Positions 6,735 through 13,987 are shown, counted from the first letter of the stretch. The stretch is DNA of 13,987 bases from CAYLKS01 sp964384205 [NCBI: uncultured bacterium] (GCA_964384205.1 CAYLKS010000070.1:1-13987); one strand, 5' to 3'. A program made the numbers and translations. Notes: generated by a model from the letters alone, not told the origin.

Positions 6735-8050
6735 TTATATTGTTTATTTGCATTGGCAATAATTTCTTCTTGAGGAATCCCAATATTTAATTTATAATTA
6801 TCTTTAACAAATTTCCCATTAATTATAACGGCTTCTATATTGGAACTATTTGAGCTATAAACAAGATGGGATAATATTTTTTCAGAATCATATGGAGCCG
6901 TGTTTATTTTATTTGGATTATATACTACCAGATCAGCAATATACCCCTCTTTGATTTCACCTAATTTATTTAATTTTAAAAATTTTGCAGCATCCATTGT
7001 AATCATTTTAACAAATAAAGAAGTATCTATTGCATCTGGGCCATATTGATATTTTTGTAGTATTGAAGCAATTTTTATTTCTTGGAGTATATCTAAATTA
7101 TTGTTACAAGGAGTACCATCAGAACCTATAATAATTTTAATATTATTATCAAGTAACTTTTTTAATTTAATAATTCCTGAAGATAATTTCAAATTAGAAA
7201 TTGGACAGTGCGCTACAACAACAGATTTATCTTTTAATATTTTTATTTCATCTTCATTAACCCAGATAGAGTGTACAAAAATTGTATTATCAGAAAGTAA
7301 ACCTAAATGATTCAGATATTCTACATTAAAAAATCCTGTTTTCTTTCTAACTAATTCAACTTCATTTTTATTCTCAGAGCCGTGTATATGAATTTTTAAA
7401 CCAAAATAATCTGCTATATCTTTAATATTTTTAAGCATTTCTTTACTACAACTAACCGCAAAACGAGGGTTCAAAATATAATTTATTCTACCAGAATAAG
7501 TTTGATGCCATTTATTAACAAAAAATTCTACATCTTTCATTATATCATTCGGTTTTGTTATTAGCTGAATAGAATTATTGTCTAATACTATATCCATAAA
7601 CATCTTACCACTAAAACCTCTAATACCAGTATCTGCCATAGCCTGAAATACTGCATCTGTATAGTTTGCTGTTGCCATATCTATAATTGTAGTTACGCCA
7701 TTGCTAATAAGTTCAGCTATACCCAAAATAGATGACCAATATAATGTTTCATAAGTATGGAAAGATTCCAAAGGCATTATATATTTTTTTAACCAATCTA
7801 ATAAAGCCAAATCATCAGCTATGCCTCTAAAAAGAGTTTGACATAAATGAGTATGTCCCTGTACAAATCCAGGCATTAATATTCTATTTGTATAATCTTT
7901 TACAATAATATTTTTATCTGTTTTTATTTTATTTTTTATTGATTTGATTATATTATCCTCAATTAATATATCAAAAGGACCTTTTATCTCTATTTTTTTA
8001 TTAAATTGTAAGATGTGGATGTTTTTTAATAACACATTATTATAAGCCAT
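6701..8050 (-). CDS. Amidohydrolase-superfamily deaminase, probably 5'-deoxyadenosine/MTA/SAH deaminase
   Basis: This is a 449-residue cytosolic metal-dependent hydrolase of the adenosine/guanine deaminase-like subgroup. It has a short N-terminal beta domain, then GFVQGHTHLCQTLFRG with the metal pair H66/H68. Further conserved positions are H223 and E226 (IHIHGSEN), H260 (FVHSIW), H281 (AHCPISNLKL) and D311 (IGSDGTPCNNNLD). The C-terminal beta domain (GEIKEGYIADLVVY) returns. The length is normal. The HLCQTLFRG-ADDL-LLDWLK stretch resembles proteins annotated as 5'-deoxyadenosine deaminase, which clear the by-product of radical SAM enzymes; MTA/SAH deaminase, SsnA-like and chlorohydrolase roles remain possible. 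It overlaps the aminotransferase gene by 11 nt (ATGGCTTATAA), so it is translationally coupled. It is last in its operon. The link to the upstream AdoCbl aminomutase and the methyltransferase is suggestive but inferred. Confidence 0.8.
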   Translation of the reverse strand: MAYNNVLLKNIHILQFNKKIEIKGPFDILIEDNIIKSIKNKIKTDKNIIVKDYTNRILMPGFVQGHTHLCQTLFRGIADDLALLDWLKKYIMPLESFHTYETLYWSSILGIAELISNGVTTIIDMATANYTDAVFQAMADTGIRGFSGKMFMDIVLDNNSIQLITKPNDIMKDVEFFVNKWHQTYSGRINYILNPRFAVSCSKEMLKNIKDIADYFGLKIHIHGSENKNEVELVRKKTGFFNVEYLNHLGLLSDNTIFVHSIWVNEDEIKILKDKSVVVAHCPISNLKLSSGIIKLKKLLDNNIKIIIGSDGTPCNNNLDILQEIKIASILQKYQYGPDAIDTSLFVKMITMDAAKFLKLNKLGEIKEGYIADLVVYNPNKINTAPYDSEKILSHLVYSSNSSNIEAVIINGKFVKDNYKLNIGIPQEEIIANANKQYNYLKSKLKLQP

Positions 8051-9233
8051 TTATTTTATCTCTATTTCTATATATTTCTATAATTAAATTGCATATTGTT
8101 TTAACTACTTTTTCAGATATAGTATTGTATAAAGGTAAGGCAAGTCCTGTTTTAGAAGCTATTAGGGCATTATATAAATTTTGATTATCTTGCTTATAAA
8201 ACTTTTCAAAAGGTTTCATATTCACTAAAGAAGGGTAAAAATATTTTTTTGTTTGTATATTTTCACGTTTTAGTATCTCGTAAATATTATCTCGTGATAA
8301 TCCAAATTTTTCTTCATCAATAAAAATGACCATATAATTATATGTAAGTTTTGAATCTTTTTGTTCAATCTGAAAATTAATTCCTGGTATATTGGATAAA
8401 TATTTTTTATAAATTTCTACTATTTGTTTCCTTTTTTCAATAAATAAATCTAATTTACTTAAATTATAAAGCCCTATAATTGCTTGATATTCAGTCATCC
8501 TACCATTAATACCAAGATAATCAAAATCATACTCCCCTACCTTGCCAGCATCTCGTATTGCTTTCATTATTTTATATAATTCTTCATTTTTTGTGGTTAT
8601 CATACCTCCTTCAACAGTAGTAAGCACTTTTGTTGGAGCAAAACTAAAAATTTCAATATCACCAAAATTTCCTGAGTATGTATCTTTATATTTACTCCCA
8701 ATAGCTTGTGCAGCATCAAATACTAAAAACACATTATTATCTTTAGCTATTTTTATAAAATTATCTATTTCTGGTGGGTTAGAAAATATATAAACAGGCA
8801 TTATTGCTAATGTATTATTATTTATCAATTTTTCAGTATGTTCAGGAGATAAATTTTTTGTATCAAAATCAATATCAGCAAAAACAGGTTTCAAATTATT
8901 CCACAAAATACTATAGCCAGTCGCTGGAAAAGTAAAAGGTGTAGTTATAACTTCATTTTTATTAGATAAATATTGCAAAGCAGCAAGAGCAATTATTAAG
9001 CCGATTGTAGCATTAGAAACACTTAGTGCATGTATTTGATTGTTACCGATAAATTCACAAAACTTTTCTTCAAATGTTCTATTATAAATACCATTGGTAA
9101 TGAAAACGCTATTATGAACTTCTAATAATTGTTTTTCTATTTCTTTTAAATTAGGTAGAGATGGTTTTATTAATAATTCAAATTTTTTAAATTCAGGTTC
9201 CCCACCTAATATAGCCAATTTTTTTAAACTCAT
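8040..9233 (-). CDS. DegT/DnrJ/EryC1/StrS-family PLP aminotransferase
   Basis: This is a 397-residue, full-length fold-type I PLP enzyme. The start (KKLAILGGEPEF) and the TFEEKFCEFIG and SVSNATIGL segments are typical. PLP contacts are visible as D173 (VFDAAQAIGS), S197 and the Schiff-base lysine K202 (SFAPTKVLTTVEGG). NGRMTEYQAIIGL (about residues 243-255) is the conserved C-terminal half signature, matching the usual N-x-R-M-x-x-x-Q-A pattern. The family transfers an amino group to keto-sugars (usually nucleotide-linked) or, in some members, to other aldehydes, cyclitols or keto-acids. The substrate here cannot be told; no sugar dehydratase, epimerase or glycosyltransferase lies nearby, which is odd for a sugar aminotransferase. 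It begins 6 nt after the methyltransferase gene, with only a weak Shine-Dalgarno, and overlaps the amidohydrolase gene. Confidence 0.85.
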   Translation of the reverse strand: MSLKKLAILGGEPEFKKFELLIKPSLPNLKEIEKQLLEVHNSVFITNGIYNRTFEEKFCEFIGNNQIHALSVSNATIGLIIALAALQYLSNKNEVITTPFTFPATGYSILWNNLKPVFADIDFDTKNLSPEHTEKLINNNTLAIMPVYIFSNPPEIDNFIKIAKDNNVFLVFDAAQAIGSKYKDTYSGNFGDIEIFSFAPTKVLTTVEGGMITTKNEELYKIMKAIRDAGKVGEYDFDYLGINGRMTEYQAIIGLYNLSKLDLFIEKRKQIVEIYKKYLSNIPGINFQIEQKDSKLTYNYMVIFIDEEKFGLSRDNIYEILKRENIQTKKYFYPSLVNMKPFEKFYKQDNQNLYNALIASKTGLALPLYNTISEKVVKTICNLIIEIYRNRDKINGL

Positions 9234-9239
9234 TTATAA

Positions 9240-10031
9240 TCACTTTTTTTCAATTAGCATATAAAAAATTTGCCCTATTGAATAAGGTTCTTCAATTTGT
9301 TCAAAAAAAGATGCTTCCAATTCTTTATAAATTTTATAAGGATATTCATTAAATTTTGATTCATAAGTTGGATTGTCCGGTTGAACATAAGCTGGATGAA
9401 GTACTCTTGAACTTAAATAATAAAACCAAAAACTTCCTTTTTTTATTATATTAACCTTATTTTTTAAAAAATCTAATAATTCATCTTCATCAAAAAATAT
9501 ATTGTGCCATGGCATTTTAATATCATCTAATTGAAAAAGTTTTCTTAATTTATTTATATTATCTAAACCCTGTTTACTACCTTCGGCAAAGATAAAGTAT
9601 GTTTTATTTAAATTCAACAATTTATCAATCGTCGTATATTGTTCTTCTTTAGAAGGAAGATTTATCAGGCATCTTTCAGAAATAATCAAATCAACTTGAA
9701 AATCTTTTTTAAATGGTAAATATCTTACATCTGCTTGAATAAAAAATACATTCTTATTGCTCACATTAGCTTTTGCCTTTTTTAACATTGTCATAGAATA
9801 ATCAATAGCAATAAAATTCTTACTAAAATTAGAATATTTTGAGGTGCCTTCTCCATCTCCGCAACCGATTTCCAGGATATAATCAAATTTTTGTTTTAAA
9901 GAATCTATTAATGAAGTTATTTTACTAATTTCAATATCCTTTACAAAAAAATCTCTCATTGAATATGTGTTTTGATTATCCCAGTGTTTTTTTATCTTAT
10001 AAAATCTTTCTTTAGAAAAATTATACTCCAT
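9240..10031 (-). CDS. Class I SAM-dependent methyltransferase
   Basis: This is a 263-residue soluble protein. Motif I is YILEIGCGDGEG (51-62), and the acidic residue binding the SAM ribose is D77 (AIDYS). Motif II-like ADVRYLPFKKDFQVDLI precedes a conserved SERCLINLPSKEEQ stretch. The last 100 residues contain WHNIFFDEDELLDFL and FWFYYLSSRVLHP, a C-terminal part reminiscent of methyltransferases found in glycan and secondary-metabolite clusters. The methyl acceptor is not identifiable. It has a good Shine-Dalgarno (AGGA, 6-7 nt before the ATG). It starts 59 nt after the CoA-transferase gene, a wider gap than any other in this run, so it may open a separate transcription unit of three genes with the aminotransferase and the amidohydrolase. 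It yields S-adenosylhomocysteine, a possible substrate of the amidohydrolase. Confidence 0.85.
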   Translation of the reverse strand: MEYNFSKERFYKIKKHWDNQNTYSMRDFFVKDIEISKITSLIDSLKQKFDYILEIGCGDGEGTSKYSNFSKNFIAIDYSMTMLKKAKANVSNKNVFFIQADVRYLPFKKDFQVDLIISERCLINLPSKEEQYTTIDKLLNLNKTYFIFAEGSKQGLDNINKLRKLFQLDDIKMPWHNIFFDEDELLDFLKNKVNIIKKGSFWFYYLSSRVLHPAYVQPDNPTYESKFNEYPYKIYKELEASFFEQIEEPYSIGQIFYMLIEKK

Positions 10032-10051
10032 TATATGTCCTTTTTTATAAA

Positions 10052-10080
10052 AAAATATATTAAACTCTCATAAAAGTCAA
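10052..10080 (-). promoter_or_regulatory. Candidate internal promoter for the methyltransferase/aminotransferase/deaminase genes
   Basis: On the minus strand TTGACT (10080-10075) is followed after 17 nt by TATTTT (10057-10052), about 21 nt upstream of the methyltransferase ATG. The -35 box lies partly in the loop of the neighbouring hairpin. The -10 box is poor and matches of this quality are common in AT-rich DNA. Confidence 0.35.
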
Positions 10081-10087
10081 TATGAGA
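10066..10087 (-). terminator. Hairpin between the CoA-transferase and methyltransferase genes (possible weak terminator or attenuator)
   Basis: TCTCATA and TATGAGA form a perfect 7-bp stem with an 8-nt loop, starting 4 nt after the CoA-transferase B stop codon. A run of seven T on the transcribed strand follows only after about 10 nt, so it is not a classic intrinsic terminator. It could reduce read-through or protect the upstream message end. Confidence 0.35.
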
Positions 10088-10090
10088 ATA

Positions 10091-10762
10091 TTATTCAATT
10101 AAAAATGTTTTTACATTATCGTCTACAATAACATCTGCTTCAGTAGATTCAATTATTTCCTCAATTGTAAAATCCGAATTGTATTCTTTTAAGATTAATT
10201 TTTTTTGTTCTTTATCAACATCAAAATACGCTCTTTCTGTAACAATAGTATCAACACAATGAATTCCAGTCAATGGTAAATTACATTTTTTTAGAATTTT
10301 AGAGTTTCCTTTTTTATCTGTATGTAACATAGCAACTATTACTCTTTTTGAACCAGAAACTAAATCCATTGCGCCACCCATACCTGGTATTAATTTACCT
10401 GGAATCATCCAGTTAGCAAGATTGCCTTCCTGATCAACCTGTAAAGCTCCTAATACAGTTATATCTAAATGACCACCTCTTATAATTCCAAAAGAAAATG
10501 TAGAATCAAAAAAGGCACCATAAGGTAAAACTGTAACATATCCGCCACCAGCATTGATTATATCTTTATCTTCTTTACCTTCTTCTGGTTTAGGTCCCAT
10601 TCCGATAATGCCATTTTCAGAATGAAAAATCACATCTATATTTTTAGGGATATAATTTGCTACAAGAGTAGGTAAACCTATACCAAGGTTGACGACATAA
10701 CCATCTTTTAATTCTTGTGCTATTCTTTTAGCTATTTTTATTTTTATTTCTTTTGTATCCAT
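10091..10762 (-). CDS. atoA: 3-oxoacid (acetoacetate/butyrate-type) CoA-transferase, subunit B
   Basis: This is a 223-residue beta subunit of a family I CoA-transferase. It carries the catalytic glutamate E49 in FHSENGIIGMGP; family enzymes form a glutamyl-CoA thioester on this residue. Other signatures are NLGIGLPTLVANYIP (25-39), FGIIRGGHLDITVLGALQVD and LANWMIPGKLIPGMGG. It would work with the adjacent alpha subunit to move CoA between acyl-CoA and a 3-oxoacid. In lysine fermentation the pair activates acetoacetate using butyryl-CoA, releasing butyrate. Specificity for acetoacetate versus 3-oxoadipate or succinate cannot be fixed by eye, but placement after kamDE favours the lysine route. 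Length is normal. The Shine-Dalgarno GGAGG sits 7 nt before the ATG, and the gene starts 24 nt after the alpha subunit stops. Confidence 0.9.
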   Translation of the reverse strand: MDTKEIKIKIAKRIAQELKDGYVVNLGIGLPTLVANYIPKNIDVIFHSENGIIGMGPKPEEGKEDKDIINAGGGYVTVLPYGAFFDSTFSFGIIRGGHLDITVLGALQVDQEGNLANWMIPGKLIPGMGGAMDLVSGSKRVIVAMLHTDKKGNSKILKKCNLPLTGIHCVDTIVTERAYFDVDKEQKKLILKEYNSDFTIEEIIESTEADVIVDDNVKTFLIE

Positions 10763-10786
10763 GAGAAAACCTCCAAAATAATTTAA

Positions 10787-11440
10787 TCAAGCTTTTACCA
10801 AATAATCAACAAAAATTCCTGACAAATGAACAAAATCAGGATCAATTTCTCCAATTTCTACAATTTCTTCTGCTTCAACAATAGTTATATCAGCAGCCAT
10901 TGCCATAAACAAATTTGAGTTATTTGCTGAACCATGAAATTGTAAATTACCAAATTTATCAGCTTTTTTTGCATGAACAAAGGCAAATTTTCCTTTTAAA
11001 GGTTTTTCTAATAAATAATCTTTCCCATCAACATTAATTATTTCCTTCCCTTCCTGGACAATAGTACCTAATCCAGTAGGAGTCAAAAAGCCTCCAATAC
11101 CAGTTGCTGCAGCCCTTATACGTTCTACTAAAGTACCCTGAGGCACAAAATTCACTTCTAATGTTTTTTCTATATATTGTTTTTGAGTTTGAGGATTTGT
11201 TCCAATATGTGAAGTGATAGCTTTTTTTACTTTTTTAGCTGTAATTAATTTCCCTACTCCCCTATCTTCATAATCTGTAGCTATACAAATAATAGTTAAA
11301 TCTTTTTTATCCGATATAGCAAGAGCATCTATTAGTAATTCTGCAGCTCCACATACAAGAAATGACCCAAACATAATAGAATCGCCGTCTTTTACTAAAT
11401 CAACAGCCTCTTTAGGTGTTATAATAGGTTTTTCTAACAT
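10787..11440 (-). CDS. atoD: 3-oxoacid (acetoacetate/butyrate-type) CoA-transferase, subunit A
   Basis: This is the alpha subunit (217 residues from my start). It has the N-terminal glycine-containing loop SIMFGSFLVCGAAELLIDAL, the family block VPQGTLVERIRAAATGIGGF followed by LTPTGLGT, and a C-terminal ADKFGNLQFHGSANNSN stretch before the AMAADITIVEAEEIVE helix-strand unit. It pairs with the B subunit to form the CoA-binding half of the transferase. Two in-frame ATGs exist at 11446 and 11440. The first overlaps the kamE stop as ATGA but is only 2 nt from the Shine-Dalgarno AAGGGGAG. The second has ideal 8-nt spacing, so I chose 11440; starting at 11446 would add Met-Lys. Tight linkage to kamE supports joint expression in lysine breakdown. 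Confidence 0.9.
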   Translation of the reverse strand: MLEKPIITPKEAVDLVKDGDSIMFGSFLVCGAAELLIDALAISDKKDLTIICIATDYEDRGVGKLITAKKVKKAITSHIGTNPQTQKQYIEKTLEVNFVPQGTLVERIRAAATGIGGFLTPTGLGTIVQEGKEIINVDGKDYLLEKPLKGKFAFVHAKKADKFGNLQFHGSANNSNLFMAMAADITIVEAEEIVEIGEIDPDFVHLSGIFVDYLVKA

Positions 11441-11442
11441 TT

Positions 11443-12177
11443 TCATTTCTCCCCTTTTAAAATTAATCTATCTACAATAAAAGAAGCGACCTCTGATGGT
11501 ACAGTTCCAGGCCCAAATCCAGCATCATAGCCCAGTTCCAAAGCATCTTTATGAGATAATCTTGGGCCACCACAGATTAATAGTACTTTATCTCTTAATT
11601 CTTCTGCTTCTAAAACTTCAACCAGTTTCGTCAAATTTTTTAAATGTAAATTGTTCTGTGTTACAATTTGAGAAATTAAAACCACATCGGCATTAACTTC
11701 TCTAATTTTTTTAGCAACCTCTTCTGAAGGCACCTGCGCACCCATATTATATACTTCAAAAAATTTATATCTTTCTAAACCATAATCTCCATGATAGCCT
11801 TTCATATTTAAAATAGCATCTATTCCTACTGTATGCGCATCTGTTTCTATGCAAGCACCAACAACAACAATTGGTTTTTTCCATTTAGTTTCAATTATGT
11901 TATCTATTTCTACTCTATCCCAATGAGGAGCTCCATGTTCTATAACTTGAATTTTATCTGGATTTATGGTAGTTTGTGTAACAGCATATGCTACAAAAAA
12001 AGTAAAATCCTGATGCAAATCTTGCATATGGACAATTTGAACTTCTTCAAAGCCCATTTTTTGTAATAATAGTGATGCTCCTTCTTTTGCTTTTGGTCCA
12101 CATTTTATAGGTAAAGTAAAAGAAAATTGAATCTTACCATCATTAAATTTATCTCCATAAGCAGTAATTTCTTTCAT
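11443..12177 (-). CDS. kamE: Lysine 5,6-aminomutase, beta subunit (B12- and PLP-binding)
   Basis: This is the 244-residue small subunit of adenosylcobalamin- and PLP-dependent D-lysine/beta-lysine 5,6-aminomutase. It carries the base-off B12 motif DxHxxG as D113-A-H115-T-V-G118, so H115 should be the cobalt ligand. K126 in NMKGYHGDYGLERY should form the Schiff base with PLP. The two are 11 residues apart, the same spacing as His133 and Lys144 in the characterised Clostridium sticklandii enzyme. The Rossmann-like B12 domain ends with LLICGGPRLSHKDALELGYDAGFGPG. With KamD it converts beta-lysine to 3,5-diaminohexanoate in lysine fermentation. It starts 16 nt after kamD stops, with GAGGG 9 nt before the ATG, and its TGA stop abuts the CoA-transferase A start. 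All key residues are present. Confidence 0.96.
   Translation of the reverse strand: MKEITAYGDKFNDGKIQFSFTLPIKCGPKAKEGASLLLQKMGFEEVQIVHMQDLHQDFTFFVAYAVTQTTINPDKIQVIEHGAPHWDRVEIDNIIETKWKKPIVVVGACIETDAHTVGIDAILNMKGYHGDYGLERYKFFEVYNMGAQVPSEEVAKKIREVNADVVLISQIVTQNNLHLKNLTKLVEVLEAEELRDKVLLICGGPRLSHKDALELGYDAGFGPGTVPSEVASFIVDRLILKGEK
11449..11456 (-). promoter_or_regulatory. Strong Shine-Dalgarno inside the end of kamE, deciding the CoA-transferase A start
   Basis: AAGGGGAG on the minus strand lies within the last codons of kamE. It is 2 nt before ATG 11446 and 8 nt before ATG 11440, favouring the latter. Confidence 0.6.
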
Positions 12178-12193
12178 AAACTTTATCCCTCGT

Positions 12194-13753
12194 TTATTGT
12201 AAGTTTAATTTAACTTTCAAGTAATCTAACACAGGGTTCAAATAATTCTCACTTTTTTTGAACACGCCATCTAAACCTTTTCCTTTATCTTCTGGACGCT
12301 TAATATCTGCAAATACCCCATTTGCTAACGCATTAAAAAGACCATCTTTTTCAACTGTTTTCAATAATTCAATAGTTTCATCTAAAACTTGATTCGCTCT
12401 TTTAACTATAAAACTGTCCTTTTTTATTTCAATTTGATTTGCAAGATCTTCAATCGCATTCATAGTATATTTTGCATTTTCAATTGCTAAAAATCTATCC
12501 TGCAAAAATGGAGTGTGGATTGCTTCTGTTAGCATTCCCAACAATTGTATTGATTGTCCGCTCAATTTCCCTGCAAAATTAAACATTGAGTTTACCATAA
12601 ATGTTCTGAATATATTCCCATCCATGTGTTTTGTAGGAGGCATATATTTTAAAGGAGCTTCTGGAAAAATTGTTCGTGCCAGTAAAGCATGTGATAATTC
12701 ATATAAAAAACTATTTTTTATTTCCGGGTTTATTTCATAAGCATGGCCTAACCCCATTAATCTTTTATCAAGCCCTGTTATCAATGCAAATTGTTCATTA
12801 ATCAATTGAGATGCTGTTACAGTATGTGCTTTTTCTATTGCATCTGAGGTAGTCAAATAATTATCCTCTCCAGTATTAATCAAAATTCCTGCATAAGCAT
12901 TAATCATTCTGCTAAAATATTGATCCAATAAAGTTCTTTTAGGATTTATATCCCTGAACAAAATTCCATATAAAGCATCATTTAATAATACATCAAGTCT
13001 TTCAAAGGCAGCCATTGCTGCAATTTCAGGCATGCATAAACCAGATGCATAATTAGTTAAATATAGATATCTTCCCTGTTCAGGTATGATTTCGTCTAAA
13101 CCAGCTCTCATTATTTTAAAATTTTCTTGAGTTGCATAAGTGCCGCCAAATCCTTCAGTTGTAGGCCCATAAGGTACATAATCCAGTAAAGATTGTGCAG
13201 TAGATCTAATAACAGCTACAATATCAGCCCCCTGTTGCATTGCAGCTTTAGCTTGGGGTACATCTTCATAAATATTACCAGTTGCAACAATAACATATAT
13301 AAAAGGGTTATTATTATTTGGATATTTGGATTGCAGATCTTCTCTTTTTTTCTTTTGTTCATTTATTTTATTTATTCCCCATTGAGCAAACTGCATTGCT
13401 TTTTTGTATATTTGTTCTTTATCTGCTATAGGAATATGCTTGAAATCAATATCTTCATTTGCTATTTTTTCAGCTAATTCCTGTGCTCCCAGTTCAAAAT
13501 GAATTGCAGCATTACAAAAATGAAAAACAAATCCATCTTCTAATAAATTTTGCTCTTTAATCTTATCAATAACAACATTGGGTAAAGGGACATCTAAAGA
13601 ATTTACACCGTCTATCCCAAAAAATCGTGCAACTGTTCGCTCAATAGTTGAAGAACTATAATCCTTAAATAACCATAACATATCATTAACGATCTGCCTT
13701 GCAATATCCCTTGCTTCATCAATTTTACTTTGTTCAATTGGCAATTTTATCAT
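12194..13753 (-). CDS. kamD: Lysine 5,6-aminomutase, alpha subunit
   Basis: This is the 519-residue large subunit, normal length, forming the TIM barrel that cups adenosylcobalamin and substrate. The diagnostic block is AVIRSTAQSLLDYVPYG followed by PTTEGFGGTYATQENFKIMR (residues 180-216). R183 matches the position of the PLP-phosphate-binding arginine (Arg184) described for the Clostridium sticklandii enzyme. Further conserved segments are YLTNYASGLCMPEIAAMAA, INTGEDNYLTTSDA and MPPTKHMDGNIF. With KamE it shifts the terminal amino group of (3S)-beta-lysine (or D-lysine) from C6 to C5 by a radical mechanism. It is the first gene of the leftward run, preceded by AAAGGAG 5 nt before the ATG and by a promoter at 13781-13809. 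KamA, Kdd, Kce and Kal, which act before and after it, are not in the window. Confidence 0.96.
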   Translation of the reverse strand: MIKLPIEQSKIDEARDIARQIVNDMLWLFKDYSSSTIERTVARFFGIDGVNSLDVPLPNVVIDKIKEQNLLEDGFVFHFCNAAIHFELGAQELAEKIANEDIDFKHIPIADKEQIYKKAMQFAQWGINKINEQKKKREDLQSKYPNNNNPFIYVIVATGNIYEDVPQAKAAMQQGADIVAVIRSTAQSLLDYVPYGPTTEGFGGTYATQENFKIMRAGLDEIIPEQGRYLYLTNYASGLCMPEIAAMAAFERLDVLLNDALYGILFRDINPKRTLLDQYFSRMINAYAGILINTGEDNYLTTSDAIEKAHTVTASQLINEQFALITGLDKRLMGLGHAYEINPEIKNSFLYELSHALLARTIFPEAPLKYMPPTKHMDGNIFRTFMVNSMFNFAGKLSGQSIQLLGMLTEAIHTPFLQDRFLAIENAKYTMNAIEDLANQIEIKKDSFIVKRANQVLDETIELLKTVEKDGLFNALANGVFADIKRPEDKGKGLDGVFKKSENYLNPVLDYLKVKLNLQ

Positions 13754-13987
13754 AAAAACTCCTTTCCCATTATTTATATTATAATATAAATAAATATTAT
13801 TAAAATCAAAATTTTTTTTATTAAAATTTAAATTTTTACATCATTTTTTTATTAATTTTAGTATTTAGAGATTTTAATCCTCAAAAATATTATCTTTCCC
13901 CTACCTTTCTAACCTTGTTATTCTATATATTAAGTATTTATTATATATATTTGTTTTTCAATTATGATAAATAAATCATCAAAAAGG
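13754..13987. other. AT-rich leader region upstream of kamD, to the window edge
   Basis: These 234 bp hold the kamD Shine-Dalgarno and its probable promoter. Beyond about 13810 I see only A/T-rich sequence without a convincing gene, terminator or riboswitch fold. In particular I cannot recognise a cobalamin riboswitch, though kamDE needs B12. On the minus strand 13986-13930 is open for 18 codons before a TAA and could be the tail of a neighbouring gene, but nothing identifies it. Confidence 0.5.
13781..13809 (-). promoter_or_regulatory. Sigma-70-type promoter of the kamDE/CoA-transferase operon
   Basis: On the minus strand TTGATT (13809-13804) is followed after 17 nt by TATTAT (13786-13781). 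A start near 13774 gives a leader of about 20 nt that holds the Shine-Dalgarno AAAGGAG. Its -10 hexamer is identical to that of the OmpA operon promoter. Confidence 0.5.

Noticed and set aside
13930-13986. Possible 3' end of a leftward gene (18 open codons before TAA)
   Set aside because: It is too short to recognise and has no terminator or other support; it may be chance.
13964-13987. Possible start of a rightward gene (ATG at 13964 open to the window end)
   Set aside because: Only eight codons are visible and no Shine-Dalgarno precedes it, unlike most operon-leading genes here.
13754-13987. Cobalamin riboswitch upstream of the B12-dependent kamDE genes
   Set aside because: The leader predicted from the promoter is about 20 nt, and no B12-box-like or G/C-rich conserved segment is visible in the 234 bp available.

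Overview
The window is very AT-rich bacterial DNA with standard stop use (TAA and TGA both end genes). Strong Shine-Dalgarno sequences precede several genes, and two start regions resemble TTGACA/TATAAT promoters. An outer-membrane OmpA-type protein with thrombospondin type-3 repeats shows a double-membraned cell. Lysine-fermentation genes point to an anaerobic amino-acid fermenter. The OmpA/TSP3 architecture recalls FCB-like phyla, but the strong Shine-Dalgarno sequences argue against a typical member of Bacteroidota. An uncultured low-GC anaerobe, for example a Cloacimonadota-like lineage, is my inference and cannot be proved from this window.

Layout. Positions 1-1062 (minus) hold the N-terminal half of a UvrD/PcrA helicase, cut by the window edge. 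A 449-bp gap (1063-1511) carries a promoter for the rightward genes. Positions 1512-6734 (plus) form a compact three-gene envelope operon: a beta-barrel/TSP3/OmpA protein, an APC permease fused to a PTS EIIA domain, and a secreted trypsin-like serine protease. This operon meets the leftward genes tail to tail with a 34-bp coding overlap that contains a perfect hairpin.

Positions 6701-13753 (minus) are one long run of seven genes. First come kamD and kamE (adenosylcobalamin/PLP lysine 5,6-aminomutase), then the two subunits of an acetoacetate/butyrate-type CoA-transferase. After a 59-bp gap with a hairpin and a possible second promoter come a SAM methyltransferase, a DegT-family PLP aminotransferase and a 5'-deoxyadenosine/MTA/SAH deaminase-like amidohydrolase, with a 6-nt gap and an 11-nt overlap between them.

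How they fit together. KamDE moves an amino group in beta-lysine, and the CoA-transferase activates acetoacetate at the expense of an acyl-CoA; these are two steps of the lysine-to-butyrate/acetate pathway. The intermediate enzymes (KamA, Kdd, Kce, Kal) are not in the window. The amidohydrolase may clear 5'-deoxyadenosine or S-adenosylhomocysteine made by radical enzymes and methyltransferases. The permease may bring in amino acids, but its substrate cannot be read from the sequence. No tRNA, rRNA, CRISPR array, insertion sequence or integrase was seen. The most unusual items are the permease-EIIA fusion, the three-gene methyltransferase/aminotransferase/deaminase cassette of unknown purpose, the recently duplicated TSP3 repeats and the hairpin in the convergent overlap.
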